Assembly (NCBI RefSeq): GCF_001570805.1 | Contig: NZ_BCSJ01000003.1 | Span: 1 to 64,000, forward strand | From: Brevibacterium epidermidis NBRC 14811 | GTDB lineage: Bacteria > Actinomycetota > Actinomycetes > Actinomycetales > Brevibacteriaceae | Direction: 5' to 3' | Length of the DNA stretch: 64,000 bases | Shown here: positions 9,460 through 18,491 of the stretch, piece by piece | Position numbering within the stretch: the first letter of the stretch is position 1 | How the letters are laid out: each line of letters opens with the position of its first letter | The notes under the pieces: generated by a model | The model's input: the letters and a program-made list of their open reading frames with translations, nothing else | What the model was told of the DNA's origin: nothing | The model's database searches: none | Position numbers and translations under genes: made by a program

Positions 9460-10970
9460 GACACGAGCTCCTTGCTCTTCGACTTGGCTTTGGCGTTGCC
9501 GAGCATCTTCTGAATGATCGGCAGGACGATGACGACCAGGAACACGAACAGGAGAGTGACCGTGATCGGGCGGGTGAATACCTCACCGAGGTTGCCTTCG
9601 AAGAGGATAAGCGAACGGCGAACGCTCGATTCGAGCAATTCGGCCAGCACGAACGCAAGGACAAGCGGTCCCGGTTCGAATCCGGCCTTCTTCATGAGGT
9701 ATCCGATGACTCCGAACAGAACGACGAGTCCGACGTCGAAGACAGAATTCTTGATCGTGTAGGCACCGATCAGTGTGATGAGCACGGTGATCGGGGCGAG
9801 GATCGCCGGTCGGACGCTGAGGATCTTGACGAAGACGCCGATCAGCGGGATCGCCATGATGAGCAGCAGAATGTTGCCGATGTACATCGAGTTGACGACG
9901 CCCCAGAAGAGCTCCGGTTCGTCGGAGACCAGGAGAGGCCCTGGGGTGATCCCTTGGATGAGCAGAGCGCCGAACATCAGCGCCATGGTGGCATTGGCGG
10001 GAATACCGAGGCTCAGCAGCGGAATGAAGGACGACGTCGCTGCCGCGTTGTTCGCAGATTCAGGCCCCGCCACACCTTCGATTGCACCCTTGCCGAACCG
10101 CGAGGGATCTTTGGCGACCTTCTTCTCCACACCGTAAGCGGCCAAGGAGGAGATGGTGGCGCCACCACCGGGAAGAATGCCCAGCAGAAAGCCCAGGATC
10201 GATCCGCGTCCGATCGCTGGCGCGGACTGTTTGAGTTCACTCTTCGTCGGCCACACCCGTTTGGGTTTCTCAGGAGTCGCCATTGCCTTGTGGCGCTCTT
10301 CGAGGTTGTAGAGGATCTCGCCGAGGCCGAAGAGTCCCATAGCCACGGTCACGAAGTCGATGCCGTCGCTGAGGCTGAGGTTGTCGAAGGTGAATCGTTC
10401 GGTTCCGGTGAAGACATCGCGGCCGACCATCGCGAGGAAAACTCCGATGGCGGCGGCGATCAGCGCCTTGACCTTGTTTCCAGAGCTGATGGTTGCAACC
10501 AAGGTGACGCCGAGGAGCGACAGTGCCGCATACTCGGGCGGTCCGAAATCAAGCGCGAAGCCGGCAATCAGCGGAGCCAGGAAAGTCAGCCCGAGGATCG
10601 CTGCAGTTCCACCGATGAATGAACCGATGGCGGCCACACCGAGAGCCGCTCCCGCACGTCCCTGTTTGGCCATTTGAAAGCCATCGAAGACAGTGACGAC
10701 AGCGCTGGCTTCACCGGGCAGTCGCAGCAGCACCGAGGTGATCGTGCCTCCATACTGTGCGCCGTAGAAGATACCGGCGAGCATGATGATGGCAGTGACC
10801 GGCTCGATGCCGAAGGTCATCGGCAGAAGGATGGCCATTGTCGCGGCGGGTCCGAGCCCAGGCAGCACACCGATGAGCATGCCTACGAGGACGCCGATGA
10901 AGCAGTACAGAAGGTTTCCGGGTTCGAGGACGGTGCCGAACCCTTCGAGGACCGGAGTGAATATGTCCAT
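9456..10970 (-). CDS. tctA: Tripartite tricarboxylate transporter large permease TctA
   Basis: Membrane permease of 504 residues with about eleven to twelve hydrophobic segments. The two internally related glycine-rich loops of TctA are present (GVLPGLGPAATMAILLP near residue 35 and GILPGGGATISSLAAYG in the middle), as are EGVAGPESANNAAA and the LSLGIPANAT segment. It moves a di- or tricarboxylate delivered by TctC using the ion gradient. Thirteen bp separate it from tctB, with a GAGGA element in the gap. Length and motifs are fully typical. Substrate unknown. Confidence 0.93.
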   Translation of the reverse strand: MDIFTPVLEGFGTVLEPGNLLYCFIGVLVGMLIGVLPGLGPAATMAILLPMTFGIEPVTAIIMLAGIFYGAQYGGTITSVLLRLPGEASAVVTVFDGFQMAKQGRAGAALGVAAIGSFIGGTAAILGLTFLAPLIAGFALDFGPPEYAALSLLGVTLVATISSGNKVKALIAAAIGVFLAMVGRDVFTGTERFTFDNLSLSDGIDFVTVAMGLFGLGEILYNLEERHKAMATPEKPKRVWPTKSELKQSAPAIGRGSILGFLLGILPGGGATISSLAAYGVEKKVAKDPSRFGKGAIEGVAGPESANNAAATSSFIPLLSLGIPANATMALMFGALLIQGITPGPLLVSDEPELFWGVVNSMYIGNILLLIMAIPLIGVFVKILSVRPAILAPITVLITLIGAYTIKNSVFDVGLVVLFGVIGYLMKKAGFEPGPLVLAFVLAELLESSVRRSLILFEGNLGEVFTRPITVTLLFVFLVVIVLPIIQKMLGNAKAKSKSKELVS

Positions 10971-10983
10971 GTGTTCGTCCTCC

Positions 10984-11562
10984 TCAGAAGAGATGCGGCA
11001 GCTGGGTGCGCAGCGCCACGACGAAGATGAGATAGAAGGCTACGACGGTCAAGACCGAGTAGAGGATCGCTGATCGCCAAGACTCCCCGCCCAGCCACTT
11101 CATCCAGACGAAGGAAAGAAGCAGCGCGGGAATCTCGAATCCGATCAGGGGAAGCGCGGCAACGAACACGAGGAGACTGATGACTCCCCATACGACCGTG
11201 ACCGAGTAGCGGCTGAACTTCTCACCGTCGCCGCCCCGGCGACCCAGTACCATCTGGGCCGCCGAGAGGACTGTCGTGATCAGTGAGATGACGAAGGGGA
11301 AGAAGCCCGGAGCCGGGTCGGTCAGACTGCCGAGGGAGAGGTTCAGCGATAACACCATTCCGGCGATGCCGAAGGCCAGAGTCAGCGCACACGCAACGAG
11401 GTTGGCGATCCCTCCGGCGGGCTCGGGAGCCTCTTCCTCCCAAAGTGCGAGGAGCTCCTCGGGAGTCTCTGCGTCATCGCTCACGGCCTGAACGTCTGAC
11501 CGGGCGTCACTGCTATCGGACGTGTCCACGGCCAGCCGATCAGTCTGCGAGGTCGATGTCAT
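10984..11562 (-). CDS. tctB: Tripartite tricarboxylate transporter small subunit TctB
   Basis: Four-helix membrane subunit of a TTT system, 192 residues. The N-terminal 60 residues are a hydrophilic, acidic cytoplasmic stretch, followed by LVACALTLAFGIAGMVLSL, a Pro-rich loop and three further helices ending RTQLPHLF. The ATG at 11562 (MTSTSQTDRL) is preferred. It overlaps the end of tctC by 23 bp and has only a weak Shine-Dalgarno element, implying translational coupling. The acidic tail is longer than in classical TctB. Confidence 0.85.
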   Translation of the reverse strand: MTSTSQTDRLAVDTSDSSDARSDVQAVSDDAETPEELLALWEEEAPEPAGGIANLVACALTLAFGIAGMVLSLNLSLGSLTDPAPGFFPFVISLITTVLSAAQMVLGRRGGDGEKFSRYSVTVVWGVISLLVFVAALPLIGFEIPALLLSFVWMKWLGGESWRSAILYSVLTVVAFYLIFVVALRTQLPHLF

Positions 11563-12538
11563 ATTCGTCAACCAACTTCTTGTAGCGGTCAGCCAGGTCG
11601 GCCCATTCGGCGGCAACCTCGTCGCCGGAGATCTCCTTCGGCGTCAGCAGGTTCTTCTCGTTGAACTCCTTGTAGGCGTCCGTTTCGAAGGTGGCCTTGA
11701 ACGACTTGTCGAGACGCTCCACGACGGCGTCCGGGGTGTCCTTCGGCGCCACTACTGCCCGATACTGAGAGACCGGGATGTCGTAGCCTTCTTCGGTCGC
11801 CGTCGGAACGTCCTTGAGGAATTTGTTCCGCTCTTCGGAGAAGACCATGATCGGCACGAGTTTGCCGGCGTCGATGTGCGGTTTCGCCTCACCGAGCTGG
11901 ACCGTCGAGACATTCACCTGGTTTCCGAGAGTCGCAGTCACTGCAGGTGCTCCAGAGTCGAACGGAACCTCTTTGAAGTCGGTGTCGATCTGCGCCAGCA
12001 GCAGACTCTGAGCCAGCTGCGAACCGGTCCCGACGCCCGCCGTGCCGAACGAAAGCTTCTTGTCGCTCTTCTTGATGTCATCGACCGACTTCACCCCGGC
12101 ATCAGGGTTGGCGACCATGACGTAGTCATCCTGAGAGACACCGGTGATGACCTCGAAGTCGTCGATGCTCACAGCTTCGTCTTCGCCGACGGCCAACGGC
12201 GTAATCGTGATGAGCGAAGCGTTGAGAGTTGCGAGGTTGTAGCCATCCGGCTTGGCCGCCTGGACTTCCTTGGCCGCCAGCGTGCCATTGGCACCGGGCT
12301 TATTGATCACCGGCATGGCCTGCCCGAGGTCGGACGAAGCACCATCCGCCAGCGCGCGGGCGATGAGGTCCGTGGACCCTCCGGCTGCCGCTCCGACAGT
12401 GATGGAGACTTCCTTCGTCGGATAGTCCTCTTCACCCCCGCCACCTGCGGCTACGTTGCCGCCACATGCTGAGAGAGCGAGGGCCACCACTGAGCCCAGG
12501 GCCAGCGGCCCGACGACTCGTTTGGAGATGTTCTGCAT
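11540..12538 (-). CDS. tctC: Tripartite tricarboxylate transporter binding protein TctC
   Basis: Secreted lipoprotein of the Bug/TctC family, 332 residues, that binds a carboxylate outside the membrane and hands it to TctAB. A lipoprotein signal is visible: a basic start, a hydrophobic run, then ALSACGG with the lipobox Cys. Bug hallmarks follow: ITVGAAAGGSTDLIARAL, VINKPGANGTLA and VPTATEEGYDI. The ATG at 12538 is chosen; a GTG at 12550 in the same frame abuts AAAGGAG too closely. First gene of the operon and divergent from a LysR gene, the usual layout for substrate-induced TTT systems. Confidence 0.92.
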   Translation of the reverse strand: MQNISKRVVGPLALGSVVALALSACGGNVAAGGGGEEDYPTKEVSITVGAAAGGSTDLIARALADGASSDLGQAMPVINKPGANGTLAAKEVQAAKPDGYNLATLNASLITITPLAVGEDEAVSIDDFEVITGVSQDDYVMVANPDAGVKSVDDIKKSDKKLSFGTAGVGTGSQLAQSLLLAQIDTDFKEVPFDSGAPAVTATLGNQVNVSTVQLGEAKPHIDAGKLVPIMVFSEERNKFLKDVPTATEEGYDIPVSQYRAVVAPKDTPDAVVERLDKSFKATFETDAYKEFNEKNLLTPKEISGDEVAAEWADLADRYKKLVDEYDIDLAD

Positions 12539-12677
12539 TTTCTGGTCCACTCCTTTTCCAGCTCGTTCGATACCTCTGCGTATCTGTTGAGCACTTCGGA
12601 ATGAGCCTAAGAAGCGTCAATAATATTGTCTATGATGATATCTGCATGAAGTAATGCTCGAAAGGTATTGTCATTCC
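12539..12677. promoter_or_regulatory. Divergent tctC / LysR promoter with LysR-type box
   Basis: A notably AT-rich 139-bp gap between the TTT operon and the LysR gene. At 12623-12641 the sequence ATAT-N11-ATAT has the dyad form of LysR target boxes and lies where both promoters must overlap. The inference is that the LysR protein controls both directions from here. Confidence 0.45.
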
Positions 12678-13553
12678 ATGTACACATTGGATCAGGTTCG
12701 GTGTTTCGTTGCAGTCGCCGAACACCTGCATTTCGGCAGAGCTGCCGAAGCCCTCTCGATGACGCAACCTCCGTTGAGCCGGCAGATCCAGAAGCTGGAA
12801 CGGTTCGTCGGAGTCGACCTTCTCGAAAGAGACAACAAACGCGTCACCCTCACCGCGGCTGGTGAGGCTTTTCTCGACAATGCCCAAGTGCTGTTGGCCA
12901 TGGCCGACCGAGCCCCGCAGGATGCGCGTCGTATTGCCTCCGGACAATGGGGGCGACTGAGTATCGGCTTCACAGCGGCCAGCGGATTCGGCATTCTCGG
13001 CAGCCTGGTCACTGCCATCGAGGAGAACTTCCCCGGGATCGATCTCGATCTCTATGAGATGGTCACCGGAGAACAGTTGGAGAATCTCGCAGAGGGCCGC
13101 ATCGACCTTGGCCTGGGTCGGTCGGACACGACCCCCAGTTTCATCAACTCAGAACTGCTGCTGGCCGAACGGCTGCTCCTCGCCATCCCGGACGGGCACC
13201 ATCTGATGGACTTGGAGCGGCCACTGCGCAAGGACGACGTCACCGGGGAGCCACTCATCATGCATTCGGCGACGAAGGCGACGTCCTTCTACGACCTCAT
13301 CATTCGTCACTTCCCGATCGACCATCACATGGTGAAGCATTCGATCAGTCAGGTACTTACGATGATCAACCTCGTCGCCGACAATCACGGACTGGCCTTC
13401 GTCCCGGAGTCGGCATCGCTCGTCAGTGTGCCCGGAGTGCACTTCCGGCCTTTTGAGGATCTGCCCGAAGAGATCGTCGAGCTCAAGGCGATGTGGAACG
13501 CCCAATCGAAGAACCCCGCCCTGCAACAGGTCATCTCCCTCCTCCGCTCCTAA
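12678..13553 (+). CDS. LysR-family transcriptional regulator
   Basis: DNA-binding regulator of 291 residues. The winged helix-turn-helix occupies residues 1-60 (MYTLDQVRCFVAVAEHLHF, then AAEALSMTQPPLSRQIQKLE), a textbook LysR N-terminus, followed by the periplasmic-binding-like effector domain. The ATG at 12678 places the helix-turn-helix at the protein start; an in-frame ATG at 12654 would add only eight residues. Divergent from tctCBA, so it most likely senses the carboxylate imported by that system or a metabolite of it. A long palindrome follows the stop by 7 bp. Confidence 0.9.
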   Translation: MYTLDQVRCFVAVAEHLHFGRAAEALSMTQPPLSRQIQKLERFVGVDLLERDNKRVTLTAAGEAFLDNAQVLLAMADRAPQDARRIASGQWGRLSIGFTAASGFGILGSLVTAIEENFPGIDLDLYEMVTGEQLENLAEGRIDLGLGRSDTTPSFINSELLLAERLLLAIPDGHHLMDLERPLRKDDVTGEPLIMHSATKATSFYDLIIRHFPIDHHMVKHSISQVLTMINLVADNHGLAFVPESASLVSVPGVHFRPFEDLPEEIVELKAMWNAQSKNPALQQVISLLRS

Positions 13554-13560
13554 CCCCTCT

Positions 13561-13620
13561 TACTACCTGACGGCGGCCCAGATACCTCGCTCGAGGTTGC
13601 TGGGCCGCCGTCAGGTAGTA
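13561..13620. repeat. Long palindrome, family A copy 1
   Basis: A 60-bp inverted repeat: the outer 21 bp of each arm are perfect (TACTACCTGACGGCGGCCCA...), then two mismatches and a CCTCG/CGAGG core. It fills the gap between two convergent genes (LysR ending 13553, aldolase ending 13634). A second copy with the same arm sequence is at 35472-35527. It could act as a bidirectional terminator, although no T-tract follows. Confidence 0.85.
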
Positions 13621-13633
13621 ATTGGGGAAAGTT

Positions 13634-14392
13634 TCATCCCCGGGCTGCGCCCAGATCCTCGCGGAAGGCTCGGCCCGCCGCACCCAAATCACCACATGAG
13701 GTGATGAAACGGAAGCCCTGTTCCTTGCGCAGCTTCGCCTCCTCGCCGTTTCCGCAGTGGATTCCCGGGACCACTCCGGCAGCGTCGGCGGCCGAACGAA
13801 TTCGCACGAGCGCCTCGGCGTGGGCCTCATTCGGCTGGCCGGGCAGTGCGCCGACGGCGAACGCGAGGTCGGCCGGACCGACATAGACTCCGTCGATTCC
13901 CGGCACGGCGCAGATGTCCTCGACCGCGGCTAGGCCCTCCTCGTTCTCGATCATGACGAACAGCAGAGGCCTCTCGTCCCGAGTGTCCTGCACGGCGTCG
14001 TGCATGATCTCGTACGTCGGCCCCCACGAACGATCCCCGCCCCGCGAGGGATAGTCGAGCGCAGCCACGGCGGCCTGCGCCTCGTCGACCGAGGAAACGA
14101 GCGGGACGATGATCGCCTCGACTCCGGCGTCGGCGAGCGCCCCGATCTCCGTGAATCGGTTCGCCGCGACCCGCGCCGTCACGAGCGCGTCCCCGCTGGC
14201 ACGCACCGCATCGGTCAGCCGCAGCACGTCGGTCGGCCGCACCAGCCCGTGCTGCAGATCGAGGCAGACATAGTCGAACCCGGCCGCCGCCCCGATCTTC
14301 GCCAGCTCCGGACTCGTCGACATCATCCACAGTCCGTTGTAGATCTCGCCCGCGCGCAGGCGGGCCCGATGATTCTCAATCGCAGCAGTCAT
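13634..14392 (-). CDS. HpaI/GarL-family class II aldolase
   Basis: Metal-dependent pyruvate-type aldolase of the HpcH/HpaI family, 252 residues. Visible features are the N-terminal GLWMMSTSPELAKIGAAAGFDYVCLDLQHG, where the His is the catalytic base, the PLVSSVDEAQAA loop, the MIENEEGLAAVEDI metal-ligand Glu and GVYVGPADLAFAVG with the metal-binding Asp. Relatives cleave 4-hydroxy-2-oxoheptanedioate, 2-keto-3-deoxysugars or 5-keto-4-deoxyglucarate (GarL). The aldarate genes earlier in the window make the last substrate attractive, but they are 6 kb away and not co-transcribed. Single gene, convergent with the LysR gene. Confidence 0.82.
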   Translation of the reverse strand: MTAAIENHRARLRAGEIYNGLWMMSTSPELAKIGAAAGFDYVCLDLQHGLVRPTDVLRLTDAVRASGDALVTARVAANRFTEIGALADAGVEAIIVPLVSSVDEAQAAVAALDYPSRGGDRSWGPTYEIMHDAVQDTRDERPLLFVMIENEEGLAAVEDICAVPGIDGVYVGPADLAFAVGALPGQPNEAHAEALVRIRSAADAAGVVPGIHCGNGEEAKLRKEQGFRFITSCGDLGAAGRAFREDLGAARG

Positions 14393-14451
14393 GACTGCAT
14401 CGAATCACGGAATCCCGCCCGGCCACCAGAGGTGCCCGATATCCGGATGAA

Positions 14452-14567
14452 CCTCGCCGAGGCGGCCCACCCTTACGAACGATTCATCGATTCCTTCGCC
14501 GAGGCGGCCCCGACCATCCGTACTAGGGATCCTCCCGCACGGAACGTCGTCCCACCTCGGCGAGGGG
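14452..14567. repeat. Intergenic cluster of the CGCCGAGGCGG repeat
   Basis: The gap of about 180 bp between the aldolase start and the RibD-like gene holds three copies of the GC-rich oligomer: CCTCGCCGAGGCGGCCC at 14452, TTCGCCGAGGCGGCCCC at 14495 and the inverted CCTCGGCGAGG at 14555. The second and third face each other over about 70 bp. That is the same geometry as the units found inside the TctB, SDR and reductase genes. Confidence 0.75.
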
Positions 14568-14569
14568 AA

Positions 14570-15130
14570 TCATTCGGCAGGGCTGTCTTCGAGGAGGGGG
14601 CCGATGACTCGGTGGCGGGCGATGACGAACGGGGCGCTGGACCCGACCTCGATGAGTTCGAGGTCGAGGCGGCGCGGCAGCAGCGGCCGTCCCTTGCCGA
14701 GGACCACCGGCGCGGTCCAGGTGATGATCTCGTCGAGGAGTCCCTCGTCGGCGAACTGCCCGGCGAGGTCGCCGCCGCCCATCACCCACAGGTCACGGTC
14801 GCCGGTGGCGGTGCACATTTCGAAATAGTGGTCAGAGACCGATCCCTTGGCGAATCGGATATCGGGGGTCTTCCCGTCCGTCCCGGCTTCGGGCAGGCCG
14901 AGCTTCCGGTGAGTCATCACCCAGGCGGGAACCTCGTAGGGCCACGGGCCATCGAGGTTGCGCAGCACCCATTCGTACGTCGTGGCCCCCATGACGACGG
15001 CTCCGACGCCATCGATGAACCCGTCATCCGGCGGTTCTTCGGTCTGGCGCAGCAGCCATTCGAGCGAGTCATTCGGGTCGGCGATGAACCCGTCGAGCGT
15101 GGTCGCGGTGTAGTAGACGGTACGTGCCAC
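14570..15130 (-). CDS. Dihydrofolate reductase family (RibD C-terminal-like) protein
   Basis: Cytoplasmic protein of 186 residues with the dihydrofolate reductase/RibD C-terminal fold: ARTVYYTATTLDGFIADPND at the start, GAVVMGATTYEWVL in the middle and DLWVMGGGDLAGQFADEGLLDEI as the NADPH-binding strand-loop. Members are NADPH-dependent reductases of uncertain substrate, not the housekeeping enzyme. The start codon is GTG at 15130 behind AGGAGGAG. Monocistronic in appearance. A second, diverged family member lies at 27847-28407. Confidence 0.85.
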   Translation of the reverse strand: MARTVYYTATTLDGFIADPNDSLEWLLRQTEEPPDDGFIDGVGAVVMGATTYEWVLRNLDGPWPYEVPAWVMTHRKLGLPEAGTDGKTPDIRFAKGSVSDHYFEMCTATGDRDLWVMGGGDLAGQFADEGLLDEIITWTAPVVLGKGRPLLPRRLDLELIEVGSSAPFVIARHRVIGPLLEDSPAE

Positions 15131-15250
15131 GGGCAGTCTCCTCCTGAGTCGGTCTCCCTTTCATCCTATGGGGCCTCCTGCCGAGGGTGCCGCGCGGCAG
15201 GGCACTTTTTGCAGCGCAGGCCGATGCAGGTGAGTGCCTCTCACCAGCTC

Positions 15251-15300
15251 GGTGAAACTGCAGCAGCTCGGCCCCTGGGCCAATCTGCTGTAGTTTCACC
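15251..15300. repeat. Intergenic imperfect palindrome
   Basis: Arms GGTGAAACTGCAGCAG (15251-15266) and CTGCTGTAGTTTCACC (15285-15300) pair with a single mismatch. The 18-nt centre contains its own GGCCCCTGGGCC mini-palindrome. It lies in the 226-bp gap between the RibD-like gene start and the GMC oxidoreductase stop. No other copy was seen in the window. Confidence 0.7.
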
Positions 15301-15356
15301 AAGCCGAGGCCGGCCGCGGAGTGGCAACCACCCAGACGATCAGCCGAAACCTAGCC

Positions 15357-16976
15357 TCAAACCTCCCCGGTCCGCAGCGCCTCGGCGATGTACTCGGCCT
15401 GCCGGATCGCGAGCGCCACGATCGTCAGGGTCGGGTTCGCCGCGGCACCGGTGGTGAAGACCGATCCGTCGGAGATGAAGAGGTTCTTCACGTCGTGGGT
15501 CCGACCCCATTTGTCGACGACTCCGTCTTCGGGCCGTTCGCTCATCCGCGCGGTGCCGAGGTTGTGTGTCGACGGGTACGGCGGAGTGTGGTGGGAGGTC
15601 TGCGCTCCGACCGCCTCGTAGACTCTCTGACCTGCGGCGTAGGCGTGTTCGCGCATCGCGAGGTCATTGGCGTGGTCGTCGTAGTGGACGTTGGGCACGG
15701 GCAGTCCGTTCGTGTCCTTGACCGTCGTATTCAGCGTCACCCGGTTGTTCTCCTGCGGCATGTCCTCGCCGACGATCCACATTCCCGCGGTGTTGAGGTA
15801 CCGGTCGAGCAGCGCCGCGAAGTCCGGTCCCCACCCGCCGGGTTCGACGAAGGAGGCCATGAATGCCGGGCCCAGCGAGATCGTCTCCATGTAGTAACCA
15901 CCGGAGAATCCGCGGTCGGGATCATGGATCGACTCGTCGGCGATGACTCCGGCCATCGTCTCCCCGCGGTACATCCGAACGGGCTTGTCGAAGTGACCCC
16001 AGACAGTGCCGGTCAGGTGGCGCATATAGTTCCGTCCCACATGGCCGGAGGAATTCGCCAACCCGTCGGGGAAGGACGGTGTGCCGGACAGCAGAAGCAG
16101 CCTCGACGTCTCGATCGAGTTGCCGGCCACGCACACGAGCTTCGCAGCCTGACGGTGCAGGCTGCCGTCCTTGTCGAGGTAGAGGACGGCGTCGGCGCGA
16201 CCGTTCGCATCGTGTGTGATCTGCACTGCCTGGGACTCGGGTCGAAGGTCGAGGAGACCGGTGTCCGCAGCCCGCGGCAGCTCTCTGACCAGGGTCGACC
16301 ATTTGGATCTGTTCTTATCGCCCTGGAAGTTGAAGCCGTCCTGGATGGAGGCGGGCCGGCCGTCGTACTCTTCGGCGTTCGTGGCGTACGGGCCGGTGGC
16401 GTAGAACTTGTAGCCGACCTCCTTCGCCCCTCCGGCGAAGACCTTGTAGTTGTTGTTCGCCGGCAGCGGTGGGCGCCCGTGGACATGGGTCGATCCCATC
16501 GCCTTCTCGGCCCGGTCGTAGTACGGGGCCATCTCCTCGAGCGTGATCGGCCAGTCGAGGAGGTTGGCGCCGTCGATTCGGCCGTAGACGCTGCGGGCCT
16601 TGAACTCGTGATTCTTGAAGCGTGGGGTCGCGCCCGACCAGTGGGTCGTCGTCCCGCCCACGGCCTTGACGATCCAGGCCGGCAGGTTCGGGAAGTCGCG
16701 GGCGATCCGCCACGATCCCGTCGTCGTCCGGGGATCGAGCCAGGCCATCTGGTTGAAGGCTTCCCATTCGTTGTTGACGTAGTCCTCGTTGCGCAGATAC
16801 GGCCCGGCCTCGAGCACGACGACGGGAATGCCCTTCGCCGTGAGTTCGTAGGCCAGGGTTCCGCCGCCAGCACCGGAGCCGACGATGACGACGGCCTCCT
16901 CGTCCGGGTCGACGCTGAAACCTGTCACGCTGCGGCCTGCGGTCTGGCCCTGCCCTGCGTTCTGGTCCTGTGCCAT
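15357..16976 (-). CDS. GMC-family FAD oxidoreductase (gluconate dehydrogenase-like large subunit)
   Basis: Flavoprotein of 539 residues. The FAD-binding VVIVGSGAGGGTLAYEL is near the N-terminus. GGTTTHWSG follows, and the C-terminal GMC block contains STHNLGTARM (catalytic His) and the final GAAANPTLTIVALAIR. The arrangement is that of gluconate 2-dehydrogenase or fructose dehydrogenase large subunits, which oxidise sugars or sugar acids. The ATG at 16976 overlaps the small-subunit stop (TGATG), so the two are coupled. No signal peptide is visible, unlike periplasmic relatives. No cytochrome subunit gene is adjacent, so the electron acceptor is unclear. Confidence 0.87.
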   Translation of the reverse strand: MAQDQNAGQGQTAGRSVTGFSVDPDEEAVVIVGSGAGGGTLAYELTAKGIPVVVLEAGPYLRNEDYVNNEWEAFNQMAWLDPRTTTGSWRIARDFPNLPAWIVKAVGGTTTHWSGATPRFKNHEFKARSVYGRIDGANLLDWPITLEEMAPYYDRAEKAMGSTHVHGRPPLPANNNYKVFAGGAKEVGYKFYATGPYATNAEEYDGRPASIQDGFNFQGDKNRSKWSTLVRELPRAADTGLLDLRPESQAVQITHDANGRADAVLYLDKDGSLHRQAAKLVCVAGNSIETSRLLLLSGTPSFPDGLANSSGHVGRNYMRHLTGTVWGHFDKPVRMYRGETMAGVIADESIHDPDRGFSGGYYMETISLGPAFMASFVEPGGWGPDFAALLDRYLNTAGMWIVGEDMPQENNRVTLNTTVKDTNGLPVPNVHYDDHANDLAMREHAYAAGQRVYEAVGAQTSHHTPPYPSTHNLGTARMSERPEDGVVDKWGRTHDVKNLFISDGSVFTTGAAANPTLTIVALAIRQAEYIAEALRTGEV

Positions 16977-17551
16977 CACTTCTTCACCTCACCCATGTCG
17001 GCGCTCTGCGGCGCGGGCTGATTGGTCGATTCGTCACCGGCGGCGCTGCCGCTGCGGGCACCCGCAACCCCGTCGCCGAGTTCGGGAATCGGCTCATCCT
17101 CGGGGTAGACGATCCGCGGTTCGGGCAGCCAGTCGAGGTCGTCGAACCCGCGGTTGATGTAGCCGCCCTTGTCGAATGACGGCCCCTCGTAGCCGAGCGT
17201 CTCCCACACCTCGACATCGTCGTAGAGGTTGAGCACGGCGGTGCGGCGGACGAAGCCGAAGAATTCGGTGGACTCGACTCGGCGCAGCACCTTGAGCGCG
17301 GAATCGTCATCGAGTCCGCAGAAGTTCCCGTCGGAGAGCTGATCCAATGACAGAAGCCCTTGGATCAGGGCGACTCGGAACCAGGTCTCTTCGTCGGCGG
17401 CGATGAGGATCTTCTCCGCGGTGCGCACATACGGTCCGTCGGGGAAGTCTGCGTGCGGGAACGCCACGCGCAGCACGCGGATGAGGGTCTGCTTCGCCTC
17501 ATCCGTCATCTCCATCGCATTCAGCGATGGGTATTTTGCAGGGAATGCCAT
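16976..17551 (-). CDS. Gluconate 2-dehydrogenase subunit 3-like protein
   Basis: Small partner subunit of 191 residues that resembles the gluconate 2-dehydrogenase subunit 3 family: helical, with EAKQTLIRVLRVAFPH near the start and ESTEFFGFVRRTAVLNLY followed by a Tyr/Gly-rich end. It probably stabilises or exports the GMC subunit encoded next. Most relatives carry a Tat signal peptide; this one begins MAFPAKYPSLNAMEMTDEAK with no signal, so the complex looks cytoplasmic. The ATG at 17551 follows AAAGGAG. The C-terminal 30 residues are Gly/Ser/Ala-rich and contain a GC-rich repeat-like stretch. Divergent from an IclR gene. Confidence 0.8.
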   Translation of the reverse strand: MAFPAKYPSLNAMEMTDEAKQTLIRVLRVAFPHADFPDGPYVRTAEKILIAADEETWFRVALIQGLLSLDQLSDGNFCGLDDDSALKVLRRVESTEFFGFVRRTAVLNLYDDVEVWETLGYEGPSFDKGGYINRGFDDLDWLPEPRIVYPEDEPIPELGDGVAGARSGSAAGDESTNQPAPQSADMGEVKK

Positions 17552-17708
17552 CGGATGCTCCTTTGCTCCACTCGGCCGGCGGCATCGACGCACGCCCGCC
17601 ACTGTCCTGACATGAGCAACCTATGTGACCCGCGACACCATGGACTATCCTCATTCTCACCACATGAAAAAGTCGATCGCCGAGGCGATCGCACAGTCAG
17701 GAGACCGC

Positions 17709-18491
17709 GTGTCCAACAGTGCCGTGATCCAACGAACCTTCTCGGTCCTGGAGGCCGTCGCCGCTTCGGGCTGTGCGGCCGCGAAGACCGTGGCCACCCG
17801 CCTCGAGATCCCGCTGCCCACCGTGTACCGGCTCCTCAACGAGCTCGCCGATTCCGGGTATCTCGTCTACCTCAAGGACTCCAAGCGCTTCGAGCTCGGC
17901 CCCAAATGCTTCGAGCTCGGGCTGTCGTTCCAGCAGCGCCTCGTCGCTCCGCATCCGATCCGGCAGATCACCGATCAGCTCCACCGGTCGCTGGGCACCG
18001 CCGCCTATTTCGCGATCTACCGCGGTTCGGACATCATCCTCACCTACTGCTCCGATTGCGAGAAGCACCCGCGGCTGCGGCCTCTGCGCTTCGGGTTCCA
18101 CGAAGCAGCGCACGCCACCGCCTTCGGAAAGATCCTCTTAGCCGGAATGCCCGAACCTCAGCGCACCGACTACCTCGAAGCACGCGGAATGCAGGTGCTG
18201 ACCCCGCAGACGATGATCAGCCGAGAGGCTCTCGACCCCCACCTCGCCGAGGTGGCCACCCGCGGAATCGCCTGGGAGCACGAGGAGTTCCTGCCCCGTC
18301 AGACCTGCGCGGCAGTGCCGGTGCGCAACGGGACCGGGATGCAGGTCGGAGCGATGGCGATCAGCACTCCCACGTCGAAGATGGCGGGACGGGCGAAGCA
18401 GCTCGAGACGACTCTGCGTGAGCATGCGGGACTGGCATCGAGCTACCTGCGCGGCGGATCGGTCACCGTCCCAGTCGCCGAACACGCATGA
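17709..18491 (+). CDS. IclR-family transcriptional regulator
   Basis: Regulator of 260 residues. The N-terminal winged helix reads SAVIQRTFSVLEAVAASG and then TRLEIPLPTVYRLLNELADSGYL. The IclR effector domain follows with HATAFGKILLAGM and GIAWEHEEFLPRQTCAAVPV. GTG at 17709 is chosen because CAGGAG sits 5 nt upstream and it gives the usual family N-terminus; in-frame starts further left have no ribosome site. Divergent from the GMC oxidoreductase pair, which it most likely controls in response to a sugar acid or aromatic ligand. Confidence 0.85.
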   Translation: MSNSAVIQRTFSVLEAVAASGCAAAKTVATRLEIPLPTVYRLLNELADSGYLVYLKDSKRFELGPKCFELGLSFQQRLVAPHPIRQITDQLHRSLGTAAYFAIYRGSDIILTYCSDCEKHPRLRPLRFGFHEAAHATAFGKILLAGMPEPQRTDYLEARGMQVLTPQTMISREALDPHLAEVATRGIAWEHEEFLPRQTCAAVPVRNGTGMQVGAMAISTPTSKMAGRAKQLETTLREHAGLASSYLRGGSVTVPVAEHA

